Notes under the pieces: generated by a model
Databases searched by the model: none
Seen by the model: only the letters and a program-made list of their open reading frames with translations
Told to the model about the DNA's origin: nothing
Made by a program: the position numbers and the translations under genes
DNA from: Rhabditophanes sp. KR3021
Lineage: Eukaryota > Nematoda > Chromadorea > Rhabditida > Alloionematidae
Length of the DNA: 64,000 nt
Direction: 5' to 3'
Assembly (NCBI GenBank): GCA_963281155.1
Contig: CAUJLY010000004.1
Location: 186,001 to 250,000, forward strand
In this document: in pieces, positions 23,092 to 35,521 of the stretch
How positions within the stretch are numbered: the first letter of the stretch is position 1
How the letters are laid out: each line of letters begins with the position of its first letter

Positions 23092-24821
23092 TTATTTTCT
23101 TTGTGTGATTGTAATTGATGGGGAGACGACTAATCTATCAAATGTTAAAAATACAATTAAAAGAGTTGCACAGTTAAAAATTAGTTGAAATGTCCAGATA
23201 ATTGTTGGGCCGTACATTTCATACAAGTAATTGAATATTAGGGGTGAAATAACAGCTAATAAGTCTCCAAGAGCCATGAAAATCCCTTGCATTGTTCCTT
23301 GATTAATGGTTCTAAAAAGCGGTATGGTTAATTTTTATATAATAAGCAAATCTTACCTCAACAGTTTAGAATATAAGCATTCAAGATTAATGAGAATTAG
23401 AGGAGAGGCAGTTCCGATTGCAATAATAATAGCTGGAAATAATACGTAACCATTGACTGCTGGTGTTTGTTTGCACCATTCATACTTGCAGATGTCGCTC
23501 GAGTTTAAGGTAATTTGAGGATCTAAGAAGTATTAATTATTTTTTAAATTAAAAAATGATGATCTCTAAACAAACACTCACCAATTTCAATCATATTAAT
23601 ATCCAGATTTTGGCGTATTGTCATTTCGTAAAAGGCCCATGGAAACGAAATCAAGTAAAAAACAACTAAAATACAGAGTCCCCAAACAATGGCTGCTCGT
23701 TCACTTAATTTAGTCCCAAGTTTAAACCAAATATAACTGATATACCACAACACTGACAATATAGCGATTCCCATTTGAATGATAGAAGTGTAGGTAACCA
23801 GTTCTTTTGCATTGAATGCAAATACAGCTTGGATGTATGGGATCATTATACTACATAATTGAATATCAATTAGATCTTGTTCAATCAAAACTTACGTTCT
23901 CAACAGTATTATTGTGATAGAGATAGCAAACTTGATGATAAAACAAACCAAAATTGCCAAGTAATCTAATTTGACTACTTTTTTCTTTTTTTTGAGTGTA
24001 TCATACAGAGTTACTCCTTGGCCGATTGATATGTCGTCTAGGTCTTTCATTTGAATTTTGGTTATTTGTTTTTTTACCTTGGCAGCTTCACTGTCTTTCA
24101 TTGTTTCACCCGAACTGAAGTATAAACTCATGATGCCGATTCCGATGAAGGAGAAGATGATGATGAGGTAGCCGGGAGCGGTGAAGACATTCAGGTGCAA
24201 GCCATATAGCAAACGTAGCCCAGGGTACTTTAGATACATTGAAAAGCAATACTGCATAACGGGTCCCGAAATCATAGCCAGCATGCCTGCTAAAGAAACC
24301 ATGGCGAAAGCTTTTGATCTATCCTTTGAACTAGATGCCATTGCAACATGGATTTTGTACATTTGGATTGCACCCACAGCAAGGCCCAAAATAAATTCAA
24401 ATCCAATAAATATGAATCGTTTGTTGTGGGAAACAAATTCGATTGAAATATAAATTCCACAGGAAATAATAGCTAACACATACCCAGCCAAGATTGGAGC
24501 CTTTACTTGTTGAAGTCTATTAGAAACAAAACCAAAAATAGCTGACGACAATATTTGGCCCAAAGCATTCCCAGAAACTAAATACCCATAGAAGGCTTCA
24601 TCGGCCTGATGATCTGATATTTGAAGGTAAGCCCACTCGATTGGGCCAACGACTGAGGCAGGAATCATTGATATAAAGGCAACAATGGCAATCACAAAAA
24701 TACTCCCCCATTTTGTTTTGATATCTACATCATCTTCTGCAATTTGGCTGGTACTTTTTTTACCTCTAACCGAATTAGTATCTCCAAAATCCAAGTGGTC
24801 ACAACTCTGACTAATAACCAT
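23092..24821 (-). CDS. Major facilitator superfamily carrier, CLN7/MFSD8-like (copy 1)
   Basis: Relatives of MFSD8/CLN7 are lysosomal membrane transporters or channels. Exons 24821-23896, 23850-23582, 23522-23357 and 23311-23092 give 526 residues with all phases closing. About 12 hydrophobic segments are expected. The first half matches the CLN7 pattern: a PIEWAYLQ segment after TM1; SGNALGQILSSAIFGFVSNR; then a loop with SSKDRSKAFAM leading into a GPVMQ helix. A cytosolic loop (about residues 230-290) is Lys-rich. The late extracellular loop carries a conserved CKYEWC cysteine pair. It is a tandem paralogue of the next gene upstream on the same strand, about 475 bp away. The substrate is unknown. 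Confidence 0.85.
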
Positions 24822-25019
24822 ATTGTATCAAAACAAAAAGAAACTATCTCCACCTGTGGAAATGTCAAAAGTGCTTCAAAAAGCAAACTCCTACCCATAA
24901 ATACCTTTTACATGTACTATTATTAAATTATACAATTATTCAAAAATAACACACTCAAATTATGCAAAGTCCTACCAATATAATATGACAAGAATTAAAG
25001 CTAACTACTGCTGATTAAA

Positions 25020-25165
25020 TAAAAGTGAGGTATGACGCAGCAGAAGAGGGTGGTTGGTATTAGTTGTTTGGAATGATTGAAATTGGATGGTGTGATGGTA
25101 TGATGATAATTTTGTGGTAGAGGTTAATGGTTGGTCATGTTTGAATGTTTGAAGTGGTAAAAAGT
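25020..25165. other. Strand-asymmetric G/T-rich tract
   Basis: The plus strand here has very few C residues and many TGG/GGT steps, unlike the flanking DNA. It lies between the two transporter genes, upstream of copy 1. It could be structural or regulatory. No gene is supported. Confidence 0.4.
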
Positions 25166-25296
25166 TTGCGGTATCAAAAATATATTTTTTACAAAGCATA
25201 CACAAATTAAATATTTATTATGTACAATTAATCTCTGTTAAATAACACAAACTAAACTTTTATACGTATAAAGTGAGAACAAATGGAACACATATT

Positions 25297-26909
25297 TTAA
25301 CTTTGCCCGGCATTCTTTAAAACAAGCATCTCCTGAGTCATCGCTTTGTTCTCGACTTTTTTGGTAAATGAAACCATGCGTGAGTAATAGCATACAAATA
25401 TAAACAATGATATGCCGTTTATTGAAAATAGAGAGATCCAAATGTAAATTGGGCCTGAAGCAGTATACACAGTTGATAAAATAAATGGAGCAAGTATATT
25501 TACCCCCTCACCTAAAATATTTTATAACCAATTAATGAAAAGAAATTAAACCAACCGATAATCATAAATACAGATTGGTAAGTACCTTGTTTAATTGGTC
25601 CTAAAATCTTAGAATACACAACTTCAAGATTAATCAGCATCAAAGGCAAAGCAGTCCCAAAACAAATCACAACTAAAGGAAACCAAACAAACGGACTGAC
25701 GGCAGGTGTTACCTCACACCATTTAAATTCATTTTCACAACCAACTATTAATTCTGTTGTATTATTATTCAATTCTGAATCGGATCCTTTGATGAATTCA
25801 TAACTTTTAACATATTGGATTTGGGTGGTAATGAAAGGATATGGGAATGTTGCCAAAAAAAATACCAATATAATGGTCATTGCCAAGGCGATAGCTTTGC
25901 GTTCAGAAATGTACTTGCCAAGATTCAAGAATAAATAACTTAGATTAACAGACAAACCAAGTATTCCAGTTAATGTAGAAGTAATGGACCCGTAATATAC
26001 TAATTCTTCATTTGTAAATCTGAATATTGTTTGAGTATATGGTTGAAATAAAGTTTGAAGCAGACTCATGGTGCATGACATACCCATTTTGAGTAAAAAA
26101 CAAACGAGCATTGCTACTTTGTCAATTTTTCCAATTACAATGTCTTGTTCACTGTTACCGAGATCTTTTTCATTTGCACCTATTTGCAGATTACTTTTTT
26201 GTTCATTTCGTGCCGCTATTATTCTTTTTTTGGAAAACTTTTTCATGCCGTCATCTTCGTTGAAGTACATGAATAAAAGAGCTAATGCGAGGGCAATATT
26301 GAATATCGCAAAATATGCTGGGACCGTATAAAGATTGAGATGCATAGAATTTCCAAACAACCAAAAGTCACTTCCAGGATATCCCAATTTGGTGATCAAA
26401 GTTTGGGAAAAATTGCCAGCAATGATTCCTAACATGGGAGCCATTGCAATAATGGCAAAAGCTTTGGAACGATCCTTCTCCGTACTAACCATAATAACAT
26501 GAATCCTCATCATCATGACAAAGCCCATCGCCAACCCCGCCAACACAGCATACCCCATAAAAGCATACCTTCTATTGTCAGGAATGACCTCAATCAACAC
26601 AAAAAGAATAGATCCACCCAATGATATAATTTTCCCTATGACAACAGGCAATTTAATAGTACACCATTTATTAATAATAAATCCCCCCAATGCCGTCGAC
26701 ACCATATGAGCAATGCTTTGTACCGAACCCATAATCCCATAAAAAGTTGGTGAACTTTGGCTGTCCATTTGTTGAAGGTATGGCCATTCAAGATGTCGCA
26801 ACACACCATTCTGTAAAATTCCTAGAAAGGCTATCAAACCAACCAAATATATAGACACCCAATTTGTAGTTTGAGCTACATGAGTTTGTAATATTGCTTT
26901 GGTAGGCAT
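25297..26909 (-). CDS. Major facilitator superfamily carrier, CLN7/MFSD8-like (copy 2)
   Basis: Exons 26909-25556 and 25511-25297 (44-nt intron with a GTTGGT donor) give 522 residues. The architecture is the same as the neighbouring copy: LEWPYLQ after TM1; SVQSIAHMVSTALGGFI; STEKDRSKAFAI before a cytosolic-side helix; a Lys/Arg-rich central loop; and a late loop with a cysteine pair (CENEFKWC). This copy has only one intron where copy 1 has three, so introns were gained or lost after the duplication. The terminal exon (EGVNILAPFILSTVYT...) restores the last two membrane helices that a simple open-frame reading would miss. The substrate is unknown. Lysosomal location is inferred only from the family. 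Confidence 0.85.
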
Positions 26910-28345
26910 TTATTTGTCTGAATAATTATAAAATATTTAAAAGCTAATAAATGTTGCGGATATTTAAAATTGAAAACTTAGAAAAAATACAATATATTTT
27001 AAAGGTGCAATATATAGTTAATATGTGGAAAGGGCATGACAAGAGCTTGCAGTTTAGTTTTATTTATGTAATATGTATTTGAAATGTAGCTTAATAATTG
27101 TCATTAGTAAGGTTGCAATGTTTTAGGATAGACTTTTGATGTGTTTAGAGATAGACTTTGATGTGTTTAGGGATAGACTTATGATATGCTTAGGTATCTT
27201 TGGGATAAAGCAATAATGTTAACTTTTTTATTTATCGAGTTTAAACGAATAAATGTTTGAAGTTTAAAAAAATTAATAATTTCAGGTACTCAACCGTTGC
27301 AATATATAGTTTAGGAAAAGGTAAATGATTTAAAAAAGTCAACTTTTGGTCTGCTCTCCAATAGTACGTAAAGAAAGCTTATAATAATGTGATTGTTTAT
27401 ACAACGAAGAATAAACAATCCTAATAGAAGGAACACTTAACAGATCTACACTTGAATAAAATTATTTATGTTGTCTTCTGTATTTATATAACAAAATGAA
27501 TTGTGATAAAATGTTAAAAAAGCGTACATATCAAAATGACTTTCACAAATTTCCCAACTTTTGAATAGTAGATATATGAAAGAGCCTGTTGGTGACGAAT
27601 CCATGTTACTTCATAAACAGTTGAAGGTCATCCAAATATATACTGGAGCTTATGGTTTTGTTGTGTTTATCAAACAAAAATGGAGATCTTTGTTTCCTGA
27701 ATTTGTCATACATCGTGTTCAATTAACACAATATATGATCATTTTTAAAAGTTGATTGCATCTATTAAATGATGTATTTTTTATTTGTTTTCTTAACGAC
27801 CTTTTTATTACTCTTGATTGTGAAAAGTTTAGATAAGTTGTGTTTGCACAAATTATACCTATTATTTTTGTTACGTTTGATGAATAGGGTAATTAATTAT
27901 GTAGCAGTTGAATGGTGCGATTATGGAGATATTTCGGACATTATAATATATCCCGAATTAGTAAATTATATAATTTAATTGCAGCATCTATTCTTTTTGT
28001 TAATTGTTGTATCTTCTAATCGTTATTGTTTTCTTTATCTTGCACCAGCCTTCATTTTAATCTCTTGAGTATTTTCACTTGCTCCAAGATCTTGGCATTT
28101 GATTAATTTATTATCAAAAAATGATTACCTTTGATATTTAGTTGTAGCCAAAAAAGAAAGTATTATTTTTAAGAAATGGCTATGAAGAGACATCCACTAA
28201 ATGATGGCAGATAATATCATCAATAGACGAAGATCCAGCGCCATTACATGTTGAAAGAATCTTTAAAAAGTAAGTGTAAAAGGTTTTATTTATACGAAAA
28301 AATTATTCAAAATATTATACCAATAAATAATTAAGAAAACATTCT
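26910..28345. other. Intergenic region with a short tandem repeat and weak ORFs
   Basis: It contains a tandem repeat at 27123-27193. A plus-strand frame from an ATG at 27576 to 27755 gives a 59-residue peptide starting MKEPVGDESMLLHKQ. Another at 27769-27978 gives 69 residues with a very hydrophobic start (MMYFLFVFLTTFLLLLIV). Both could be small genes or relics. Neither has splice or family support. Confidence 0.35.
27123..27193 (+). repeat. About three copies of a 22-24-bp tandem repeat
   Basis: The unit is approximately TTAGGATAGACTTTTGATGTG, repeated with small differences. There is no coding context. Confidence 0.6.
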
Positions 28346-30806
28346 TTATGAGGAAACGATTTGAATGCTAACATAACTTTCATCCGGAGAAGTCAAGTCT
28401 GGAACTTCGGCATTTACATCACCGACGTCAAAGTCTTTTCTGAGAAACGAGCCCATTCGAGTCTTTCTTTGTTCAGTATAAATTCTCGGAGTAAAGCAGT
28501 CGCTGTAGATTGTTTCAGTTTGTTGAGAAGCCATGACTGCATCGTGGATTGTTGGGTAGAAGAACTTTTTGGGGACGCGTAGGTAGAAGTTGGAAGATTC
28601 AAATATGTCACGAATGGGTGCTTTAGCTCCAGCAAAGTACATAGTCACATTCTTTTTGCCAAGTTGATGGAATAAATCGGAGAGAGCACTGACACTCGTG
28701 AAATCAACAAATGTAAATCCTGAGCAATCTAATACCAAGTGTTTGACACACTCAGTACTGACCTGTTTTTTACTGACCAAACTAATTTTCTTTAGTAAGG
28801 ATTTAGAAGATTTGTCACTTCCATCCTGCTTCTTGCCCTCACATTTCGAAATAACTTGATTAACAGAATTTTGAAAGTGCTCCACATTCGTGTACAATAA
28901 CGGAGCATCAAATCGAAACACAACAACGTTTCGGAATTCAGTCATCCTTCCGTACCTTCCAATATCTCTGTAATCTTCAGTTCCAGTCAACATTGCTAAA
29001 TTGTACCATCTAGGCCATTGAATCCGAAATACGGTTGTTAATAAAGCAAACCCGACTGAGATCAAAAGACCTTGCATGACATTGAATAAAGTGGTAGCTA
29101 AGAAAGAAACCACCCAAATCGCCCAGTCTATTTTCGATATTTTCCATAGGATTCCCAACTCAGATACTTTGAGGAAAACTGATTTCATCGAGTAAATAAT
29201 GATAACAGCTAGTATGCACATTGGCAAAGCAGACAACAAGGGTCCCACAAATAGAATAACCACCAAAATAAGGGCTCCACAAAACAAAGCAGCTAGTTGG
29301 GTTCTGGCTCCACACTCCACATTCAGCATAGATCTTCCCAAGGCAGAAGAAACGGGGTACGTATTAAAGAAGGACCCAATGGAGGCTAAAAAGCCAATCG
29401 CATACAACTCTTGGTTGTTGTCTGTAGAAGTTCCTAATTTTCTGTTAAATATCTTGCACATAGATAAATGAATTGCCACAATCACGAATGATATTTCCAA
29501 AACTTCACTGAAGATATAAGGAAACAAGTCGAATCTAGGAATGACGGGCATTGGTAAGCCAGTAGGCACATGGTTCACAATTAAAATTCCATAAGTTCCA
29601 TTCAAATCAAACATACTCGAGCACACAGTTGCCAAAATGACAAGCAATAATTCAAAAGGCAAAGGAACTGGTAAACATTTCTTAAATCTCACATTTATTA
29701 TATCTTTCCCAATAAACAAGAATATAAAGCTAGCCAACGAGACTGCAGCTGCTCCCCAATTTGCATTTCCAATTCGGAAGCATACATCGAAAAATTGCTG
29801 AAAAATATTATTAAACACTTAAGTAGTTTGTAGGCAAATTTATTATTCGGATGTTTATTAGATATCGTTAGTAATAAAAACCATTTAAACACCTGCCACT
29901 TACCTTGATAATAAATCCGATTCCCGTAAATTTGGTTAGTTTGACTTGGATTAATTTGTTGACTTGAACGACGACCACATGGACGGCTGCAGCAACCGAA
30001 AATCCGGAAACAACCTGGTCAGAGAGGTAAGAGGCCAGAAAACCAACTCTCAAGAATGCCATTGCAATCTAAATGTTTAATGTTGCTAATTTAGGAAGAA
30101 GGCCAATTTACCTGAACTAAGCCGACAAAGAAGCAAACTGTTGTGACTATAGTGATTCTAGTTAAATTATCAAATTGGCCGTGGTAGCTCTCGGTCAAGT
30201 TTTTGATATTGATGTCTGGACCGTTGAAATCTTGAATCAATTGAACCTGATCAGAGACCCGCATAGCTGCAAGACGGCCTTCAATATTTGTTGCAGACTC
30301 GCCCGTCATCAGACTGATGATGGCAAACGACCCAATACTAACATATTTACTGGTCCCAAAAAACATATACAGCCAGACAGAAAAAAAAAGATGAGTAAAG
30401 GCCGTAGACAGGATCAACTCCGCATAGTAAAGCATACGCAACGGCTTGAGGAACTAAATAAGGAAATGATGAGATTGTGGTTAAAAATCAACTTGCCTTG
30501 CACAATGCCAATCGTAACTCCTGCTATCAAGTCACCAAACAACCAATTGCCCCACTCGTAAGATGGCAGCCAACTTAATATTGGAAAGAATGACAACAAA
30601 AAGTGGAAAAAGTTTGAACATGAAGAGACAGGCTGGCAGAAGTTTCTTAATCTTTTGTTGAAGCTTATTTTTGTTTGTTCCGGTCCGAATTGATATAATG
30701 TGTCAAAGTGTTCCTAAACATATTAATTGATTACACTTTATCAAGACATTACCTGTGAGATATAATTATGTGTGGGAGGAGTGTCTGATTCAGGAATAGA
30801 ATCCAT
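28346..30806 (-). CDS. SLC26/SulP anion transporter with STAS domain; one-base frameshift in exon 3
   Basis: SLC26 proteins exchange or conduct anions such as sulfate, bicarbonate, chloride and oxalate across membranes. Exons are 30806-30753, 30713-30497, 30453-30112, 30068-29904 and 29797-28346. The SulP signature (PQAVAYALLCGVDPVYGLYS) is at the start of exon 3, and a C-terminal STAS domain (LDCSGFTFVDFTSVSALSDL) is clear. Exon 3 contains a run of nine T (plus-strand A at 30381-30389). With nine T the frame hits a stop at FWDQ; with eight it reads on into GTSKYVSIGSFAIISLMTG, exactly as the family requires. Exon phases also need one base fewer, giving 742 residues. Intron 2 begins GC rather than GT. 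This is either a homopolymer sequencing error or a real null allele. Confidence 0.88.
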
Positions 30807-31985
30807 GGTACTAATAATGATTAGTGACAGTTAAGGTAAAAGTGCCTGAAAAGTGAACAATAATAGATATTTGGCAAAATAAATTATTAAAAAACAAACA
30901 TATCCACTAAGCAAATAGGAGAAAGTACTTTGGACCTGGTTAATGGACAGGATTGTTTGTGATGAATAAAAAGATGATTAACAGGAAAATGTAATGGTGA
31001 CGACATTCGATTATTTTAAGCTCAGCAATTGTTAAGATGAATCTTTAAGAAACATTAAGCATGTGATAGAGTGCCTTTTATCATGAATAGGATGTAGTAG
31101 GTATAAAGTTAATTCAATAATGTAACTCTAGGAGAGGATTAAATAACATTTCCACAGATAAGAAGGTGCTTTTGAAGGCAGAATGAACCAAAAAATTAAG
31201 TATATACAAAATTAAAAATATAACATTGTCCAAAGATAGTTCGTTTGTTCTTTGACAATGGAATTGATAAGAGGCTGTAAAATGGAAGGAAGGTGATGGG
31301 TGAATGTATTATTATAGGTCGGTATCACTTGGAGATAATAAATTAGTAGACATATTGAAGAAATTCATTGAATAACTATGAGGGGTTTCTTAAAAAAGTT
31401 TCGTTATCGGTGGCTATTTATAGACAATGTATTAATAAATTTTATTCCATCAATGATCCATAAACAAAATAGCTTGAATTAAAATATAAGTATAATTACA
31501 AAGTTCTATTAAAGCAAGCCTAGCCGTTACTATTATATAGACTCGTTATTAAACTAGTAAATTTCCATTCACTTAAAACTAAAATACAAACAACTAATTA
31601 TAGGATTTCACCTATCAATTTGAACTTTACCAATTTAATAATCAATTTAATTGAAAATTTGTTATTTGAATGACGCAAGCATCTGATTAAATGACACAAA
31701 ACTAAGTACTTGTGTACATCAAGAATTTATTTAATAATTGAGATTAAATGTAGAACAAAAAGTACGATTAATTCATAATTAAAATAAAATGTCCCTTCTT
31801 TAAATATTGAATTACTTTACTTATTTGGAATCAGAATAGCAATTGAATAACATATTGAGAGTTCATTTAAGTTCATTTTTACAAAGTTTGCAGATGGAAG
31901 TGCATTTTAATCAAACTACCTTGAGATGCCGAGACAAATAAGATTTTTCTTAATTCCGTATAAATACTGCCAAACTTTGAATTTA
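30807..31985. other. Intergenic AT-rich DNA upstream of the SLC26 gene
   Basis: No gene is supported. It presumably holds the SLC26 promoter. Confidence 0.45.
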
Positions 31986-32313
31986 GTCTTGTAATTTGAA
32001 TAAAAAGACCATCATCAAAATCACCAATTCTGTTGAAAAAGAATCAGATGGTCCATCAAAACCACCAACAAGTGACTCACTCTTGACCTACCATCCGGAC
32101 TTCTGGACCCAAATAAAGGTAAGCTTGGGGCAGTCTCCTATGACACTTTTATCTACAGACACAAGACCCCACCAACGACGACCACAACACCCAGACGGTG
32201 GTTCCGCCAAAACCTCCACTCCTGAATGGTTCCAAGGTATGGTCCGTACAAAGAATCTCCCTTTCGAATACAATCCATACGTCTCATCTTTTGGATGTTT
32301 GTCGTATAAATAA
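31986..32313 (+). CDS. Possible small gene, partial, family not recognised
   Basis: An open frame begins after TTTGAATTTAG, a plausible splice acceptor, and has no ATG of its own. It encodes a Ser/Thr/Pro-rich peptide (SDGPSKPPTSDSLL) ending in PEWFQGMVRTKNLPFEYNP...SYK just before TAAATAAA. A good internal intron (GTAAGC...CTACAG, 40 nt at about 32118-32157) would shift the frame, and the two exon readings do not agree in phase. Either the intron is not used or the model is wrong. A first exon was not found. Confidence 0.3.
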
Positions 32314-32744
32314 AATTTATTTATTCTCTGTTTGTTTTTGTCTGTTGTACATTATTTATTCCAAATAACACACAAATGTTATCTTTTGTCTAAATTACCA
32401 TAAATAAGAAACTTAGCTTTTGATTGATCTAAATAATGTACCCAATTACAGATTTAATTGTCAACAAATATAGTAGTAGATTGATTGTATGTAAGAAGGT
32501 TTGTTTAAAAAAAGATATGGCTATTTTGTTGTTATGGTTGGTTTGGTATTTGAGGTCAATAGGTTGTGTTTGGGCAAATTGATATTTTTTATGGTAAGTA
32601 ATGGTAGAAGGCAGTTTATGTTGCAGGACAATGGTAATGAAGTATCACTGTTCCAATTTTTGAATTGAAGATTGTATTATAGTGATCACTTTACTTATTG
32701 TTGGTCACTTTTACTCTTTGATTAAATATCTATATTATTTAAAG

Positions 32745-34667
32745 ATGAGGGAAAGTCAACGGATTTCTATCAATAATGTGCCAATATTAAATGCCGTCTA
32801 TAGTCGAATGAATGGCAGGAGCGGTAAAATCACAAAAAAAACAACCCAACCTCGCCCAAACACATCATCCCGATCCAGGGGAAGGGGCCAAAAAGAGGGA
32901 CAAGCAAGAAGAGGGGCCTCGAAAAGAGTAACATGTCGTCATGGGAAGAAACCTTACAACTCATCTGAGTCTGAGGAGGAAAGTAGTAATGAAGGCGTGG
33001 TGGAGGTTAATAGTAGTGTCAATATCAAAAATTTCAATACCGTCTTTTCACACGAGTATCTCGCCGCTAAAATCATCCACCACTTGCAAGATGCCCGAGA
33101 CCGTTACCACCTATCTTTGGTCAGTAGGGAATTGTATACTTTTGTTGACAATACACCGATAATTGGGCGGAAGGTGTTAGAAAACTACAAGATGATGCTG
33201 GACATCAACGCCGAAGAGGGTGATGCGTGGGCTGGTGCGATCGGAGTTTCCCTAGCCGGAACGAGGAAGCGGTTTGTTTTCGCCAATATCCACGACAATA
33301 CTGGCAACTTTCCAAAAGTTCTCCAGTATATGCGGTTTGTTGGGAAACAAGTGAAGACGATTTGCGTGACTCAAAGAAATAGGAACTATTGCCGACATTT
33401 CATCCCTCACGTCACCTGGTTGCCCATCTTAATCCGTGGAATCAATAGAGAGATTTTCCCCAATATTAGAGCTATTTCCTTTGACTCAATTATGGGGGAA
33501 CATTTTAGAGATGGAGATTTTGGTGAACTGGTAGTTGACCAAGTTTGCTTCCACGGATGCGAGTTTGGCCGTAGTAATCCCTTTATATTTCCAGCAAGTC
33601 TTGGCAAGTTAGGGTTAGACTCGACAGTCGCCCGAAACTCTCAACTTCTAAATTCAATTGTCAATATCAGAAGTCTGTCTGTGGATGCTACGGCATGTAT
33701 CGGAGCCACTGGCAGGGAAACGAGAATTTTCCAGACTTTAGTCAACAAGACTGATAGAATTGACTTGGACATGCCTCTAAACACACCAGACCTCGTCGTC
33801 GAATTAATGTTCAAGCCAGGGAAGAGGATCGAAGTTTTGCGGTTAAGTACTGATGGGTCAAGGCAATTGCAGATTCTGAAAAATTTGAAACGCATAGCCA
33901 AATACAAGGAAATAGGTGAATTGAAGAAATTAGAATTTATTTTTGTTAACAAAACCATTACTATGATGTCTGAAATATTGGATGCTATTTGCGATGTCTT
34001 AGAGAAAGCCGTAAATTTGGAAGTATTACGATTCTTTGGAAAAGGGAAGGGTAAGGTGACGTTTGGCAGCCGCGATTGTTTGAGTAGAATCGTCAGCAAG
34101 ACGAGCAAGGATATTATTGTATTGGAAATATCTGTTGCCAGTTGGGTGACCACCCACACTTTGCATCAAATCAACGAGTGCTTCCAAAAGTTGCAGTGTG
34201 TTCTGTTTAGAAATTTAGATGACAAAATGGAGAATTCCAAACATACCATTCAGTCAATCGTCCAAACCATCACCAATGCCAGAACTTTTGTCCTTGATAG
34301 TGGGTGTAAAAAGATGCAAACATCGTTCTTTCTGTGGATTGTTAATTATCTTAAAAATTACCCAAGTGAGGAGAAACGAAAATACTTCGACGTCTTGATA
34401 GTAGGATTAGCAAGTTCTGATATGTTTATTAGGTTGTCGGCTTTAATAAAAATTGCCTCCACTCCAAGGATTATGGACCACATCGATTTGGTTGCCTATC
34501 AATCTTGGCAGTCTTTATTCACAATATCATACAAATCTGATCTTTTAACCAAAGTGAGGATGTTCCTAGACTCACGTTGCCCTGAATGTCTCAATGGAGA
34601 AGAGCAATCTGATACAAGATTCACATATGATACTCTCCCTGAAAACATTGATAGAAATTTGCTTTAA
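32745..34667 (+). CDS. F-box-like protein with leucine-rich C-terminal region
   Basis: This is a single-exon 640-residue protein from the ATG at 32745. The frame is open further upstream to a GTG at 32682, but that part has no ATG and reads as hydrophobic noise. Residues 20-75 are Arg/Gly/Lys-rich (RPNTSSRSRGRGQKEG), resembling a nucleolar or nuclear targeting segment, and are followed by an acidic Ser stretch (SSESEEESSNEG). Residues 97-140 (FSHEYLAAKIIHHLQDARDRYHLSLVSRELYTFV) fit the F-box pattern, which binds Skp1 in SCF ubiquitin ligases. The remainder has loosely spaced leucine/isoleucine-rich segments, as in divergent F-box/LRR proteins. The F-box call is probable, not certain. AATAAA lies at 34718. 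Confidence 0.55.
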   Translation: MRESQRISINNVPILNAVYSRMNGRSGKITKKTTQPRPNTSSRSRGRGQKEGQARRGASKRVTCRHGKKPYNSSESEEESSNEGVVEVNSSVNIKNFNTVFSHEYLAAKIIHHLQDARDRYHLSLVSRELYTFVDNTPIIGRKVLENYKMMLDINAEEGDAWAGAIGVSLAGTRKRFVFANIHDNTGNFPKVLQYMRFVGKQVKTICVTQRNRNYCRHFIPHVTWLPILIRGINREIFPNIRAISFDSIMGEHFRDGDFGELVVDQVCFHGCEFGRSNPFIFPASLGKLGLDSTVARNSQLLNSIVNIRSLSVDATACIGATGRETRIFQTLVNKTDRIDLDMPLNTPDLVVELMFKPGKRIEVLRLSTDGSRQLQILKNLKRIAKYKEIGELKKLEFIFVNKTITMMSEILDAICDVLEKAVNLEVLRFFGKGKGKVTFGSRDCLSRIVSKTSKDIIVLEISVASWVTTHTLHQINECFQKLQCVLFRNLDDKMENSKHTIQSIVQTITNARTFVLDSGCKKMQTSFFLWIVNYLKNYPSEEKRKYFDVLIVGLASSDMFIRLSALIKIASTPRIMDHIDLVAYQSWQSLFTISYKSDLLTKVRMFLDSRCPECLNGEEQSDTRFTYDTLPENIDRNLL

Positions 34668-35521
34668 ATGTTCCTTTTAATATAATTACTTTTTGTTTAT
34701 TTAACTTTGTATAGATTAATAAAAACTGTTCATATTCCGAGTTTGTTTATTTTATTTAAAACAAAAGGTTTAAAAAGCATACCCTTGGATTATATTAATT
34801 CCAATCATTGACTAATTAATGTTAAAGTACAAATTTATTTCCTAAATTCAAGTTTTTGGATAAAAAAGACTATTACAAGAACATAGATGTATGTTGCCCA
34901 TTTATTTTTTAAACACCGATGACGTTGTAGTATTCTAACGAATAATTTTGTGAAAAGCTACCAGGATCCACAAATGGGTAATAAATGTGTTCTTGTAACA
35001 TTTATAGTGGAAAAGACAAAGTCCAATAAAAAACTCAGTTAGTAAATATTTATCTAATGTTCGTTTATTTTTTAAGAAGCCTTGGCAAAGATTTCGGTGG
35101 CCAAATATGGCTTCTCTTTTGACCTAACAACATATAACGGGGATCTTTTTATTTATACCTCATATAATTTAATTTTCTTTAAAAACAATAACAAATCACA
35201 TATAATCACTTTCAATAAACTATTTTAAACTACTTTTTGGATTATTATCTAGCAAGTTATTTGGCCCTTTTATAATTACTCTTACCTTCTTTTCTGTTTA
35301 AGTAACAATGCTTAATGTGGACCTTCTAATTAACAAGCAACTGCTTTAAAGACTTTTTCGATTTCTTAATTTACAATAGATTATAGCAAATCATACAATA
35401 CATTTAATAAATATTATACTTATTCTTCTTATTTTGCTGAAAACCAATAACTTTATATTCTTCATTAAAAACATTTATTAAAAATCAAAACAACAACAGT
35501 TAAAGTAACAAAACGACATAA
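34668..35521. other. Convergent intergenic region
   Basis: It lies between the 3' ends of the F-box-like gene (plus) and the NOP9-like gene (minus). AATAAA-type signals face in from both sides. No gene is seen. Confidence 0.5.

Noticed and set aside
32682..32744. N-terminal extension of the F-box-like protein
   Set aside because: It begins at GTG, is hydrophobic noise, and the in-frame ATG at 32745 is a better start.
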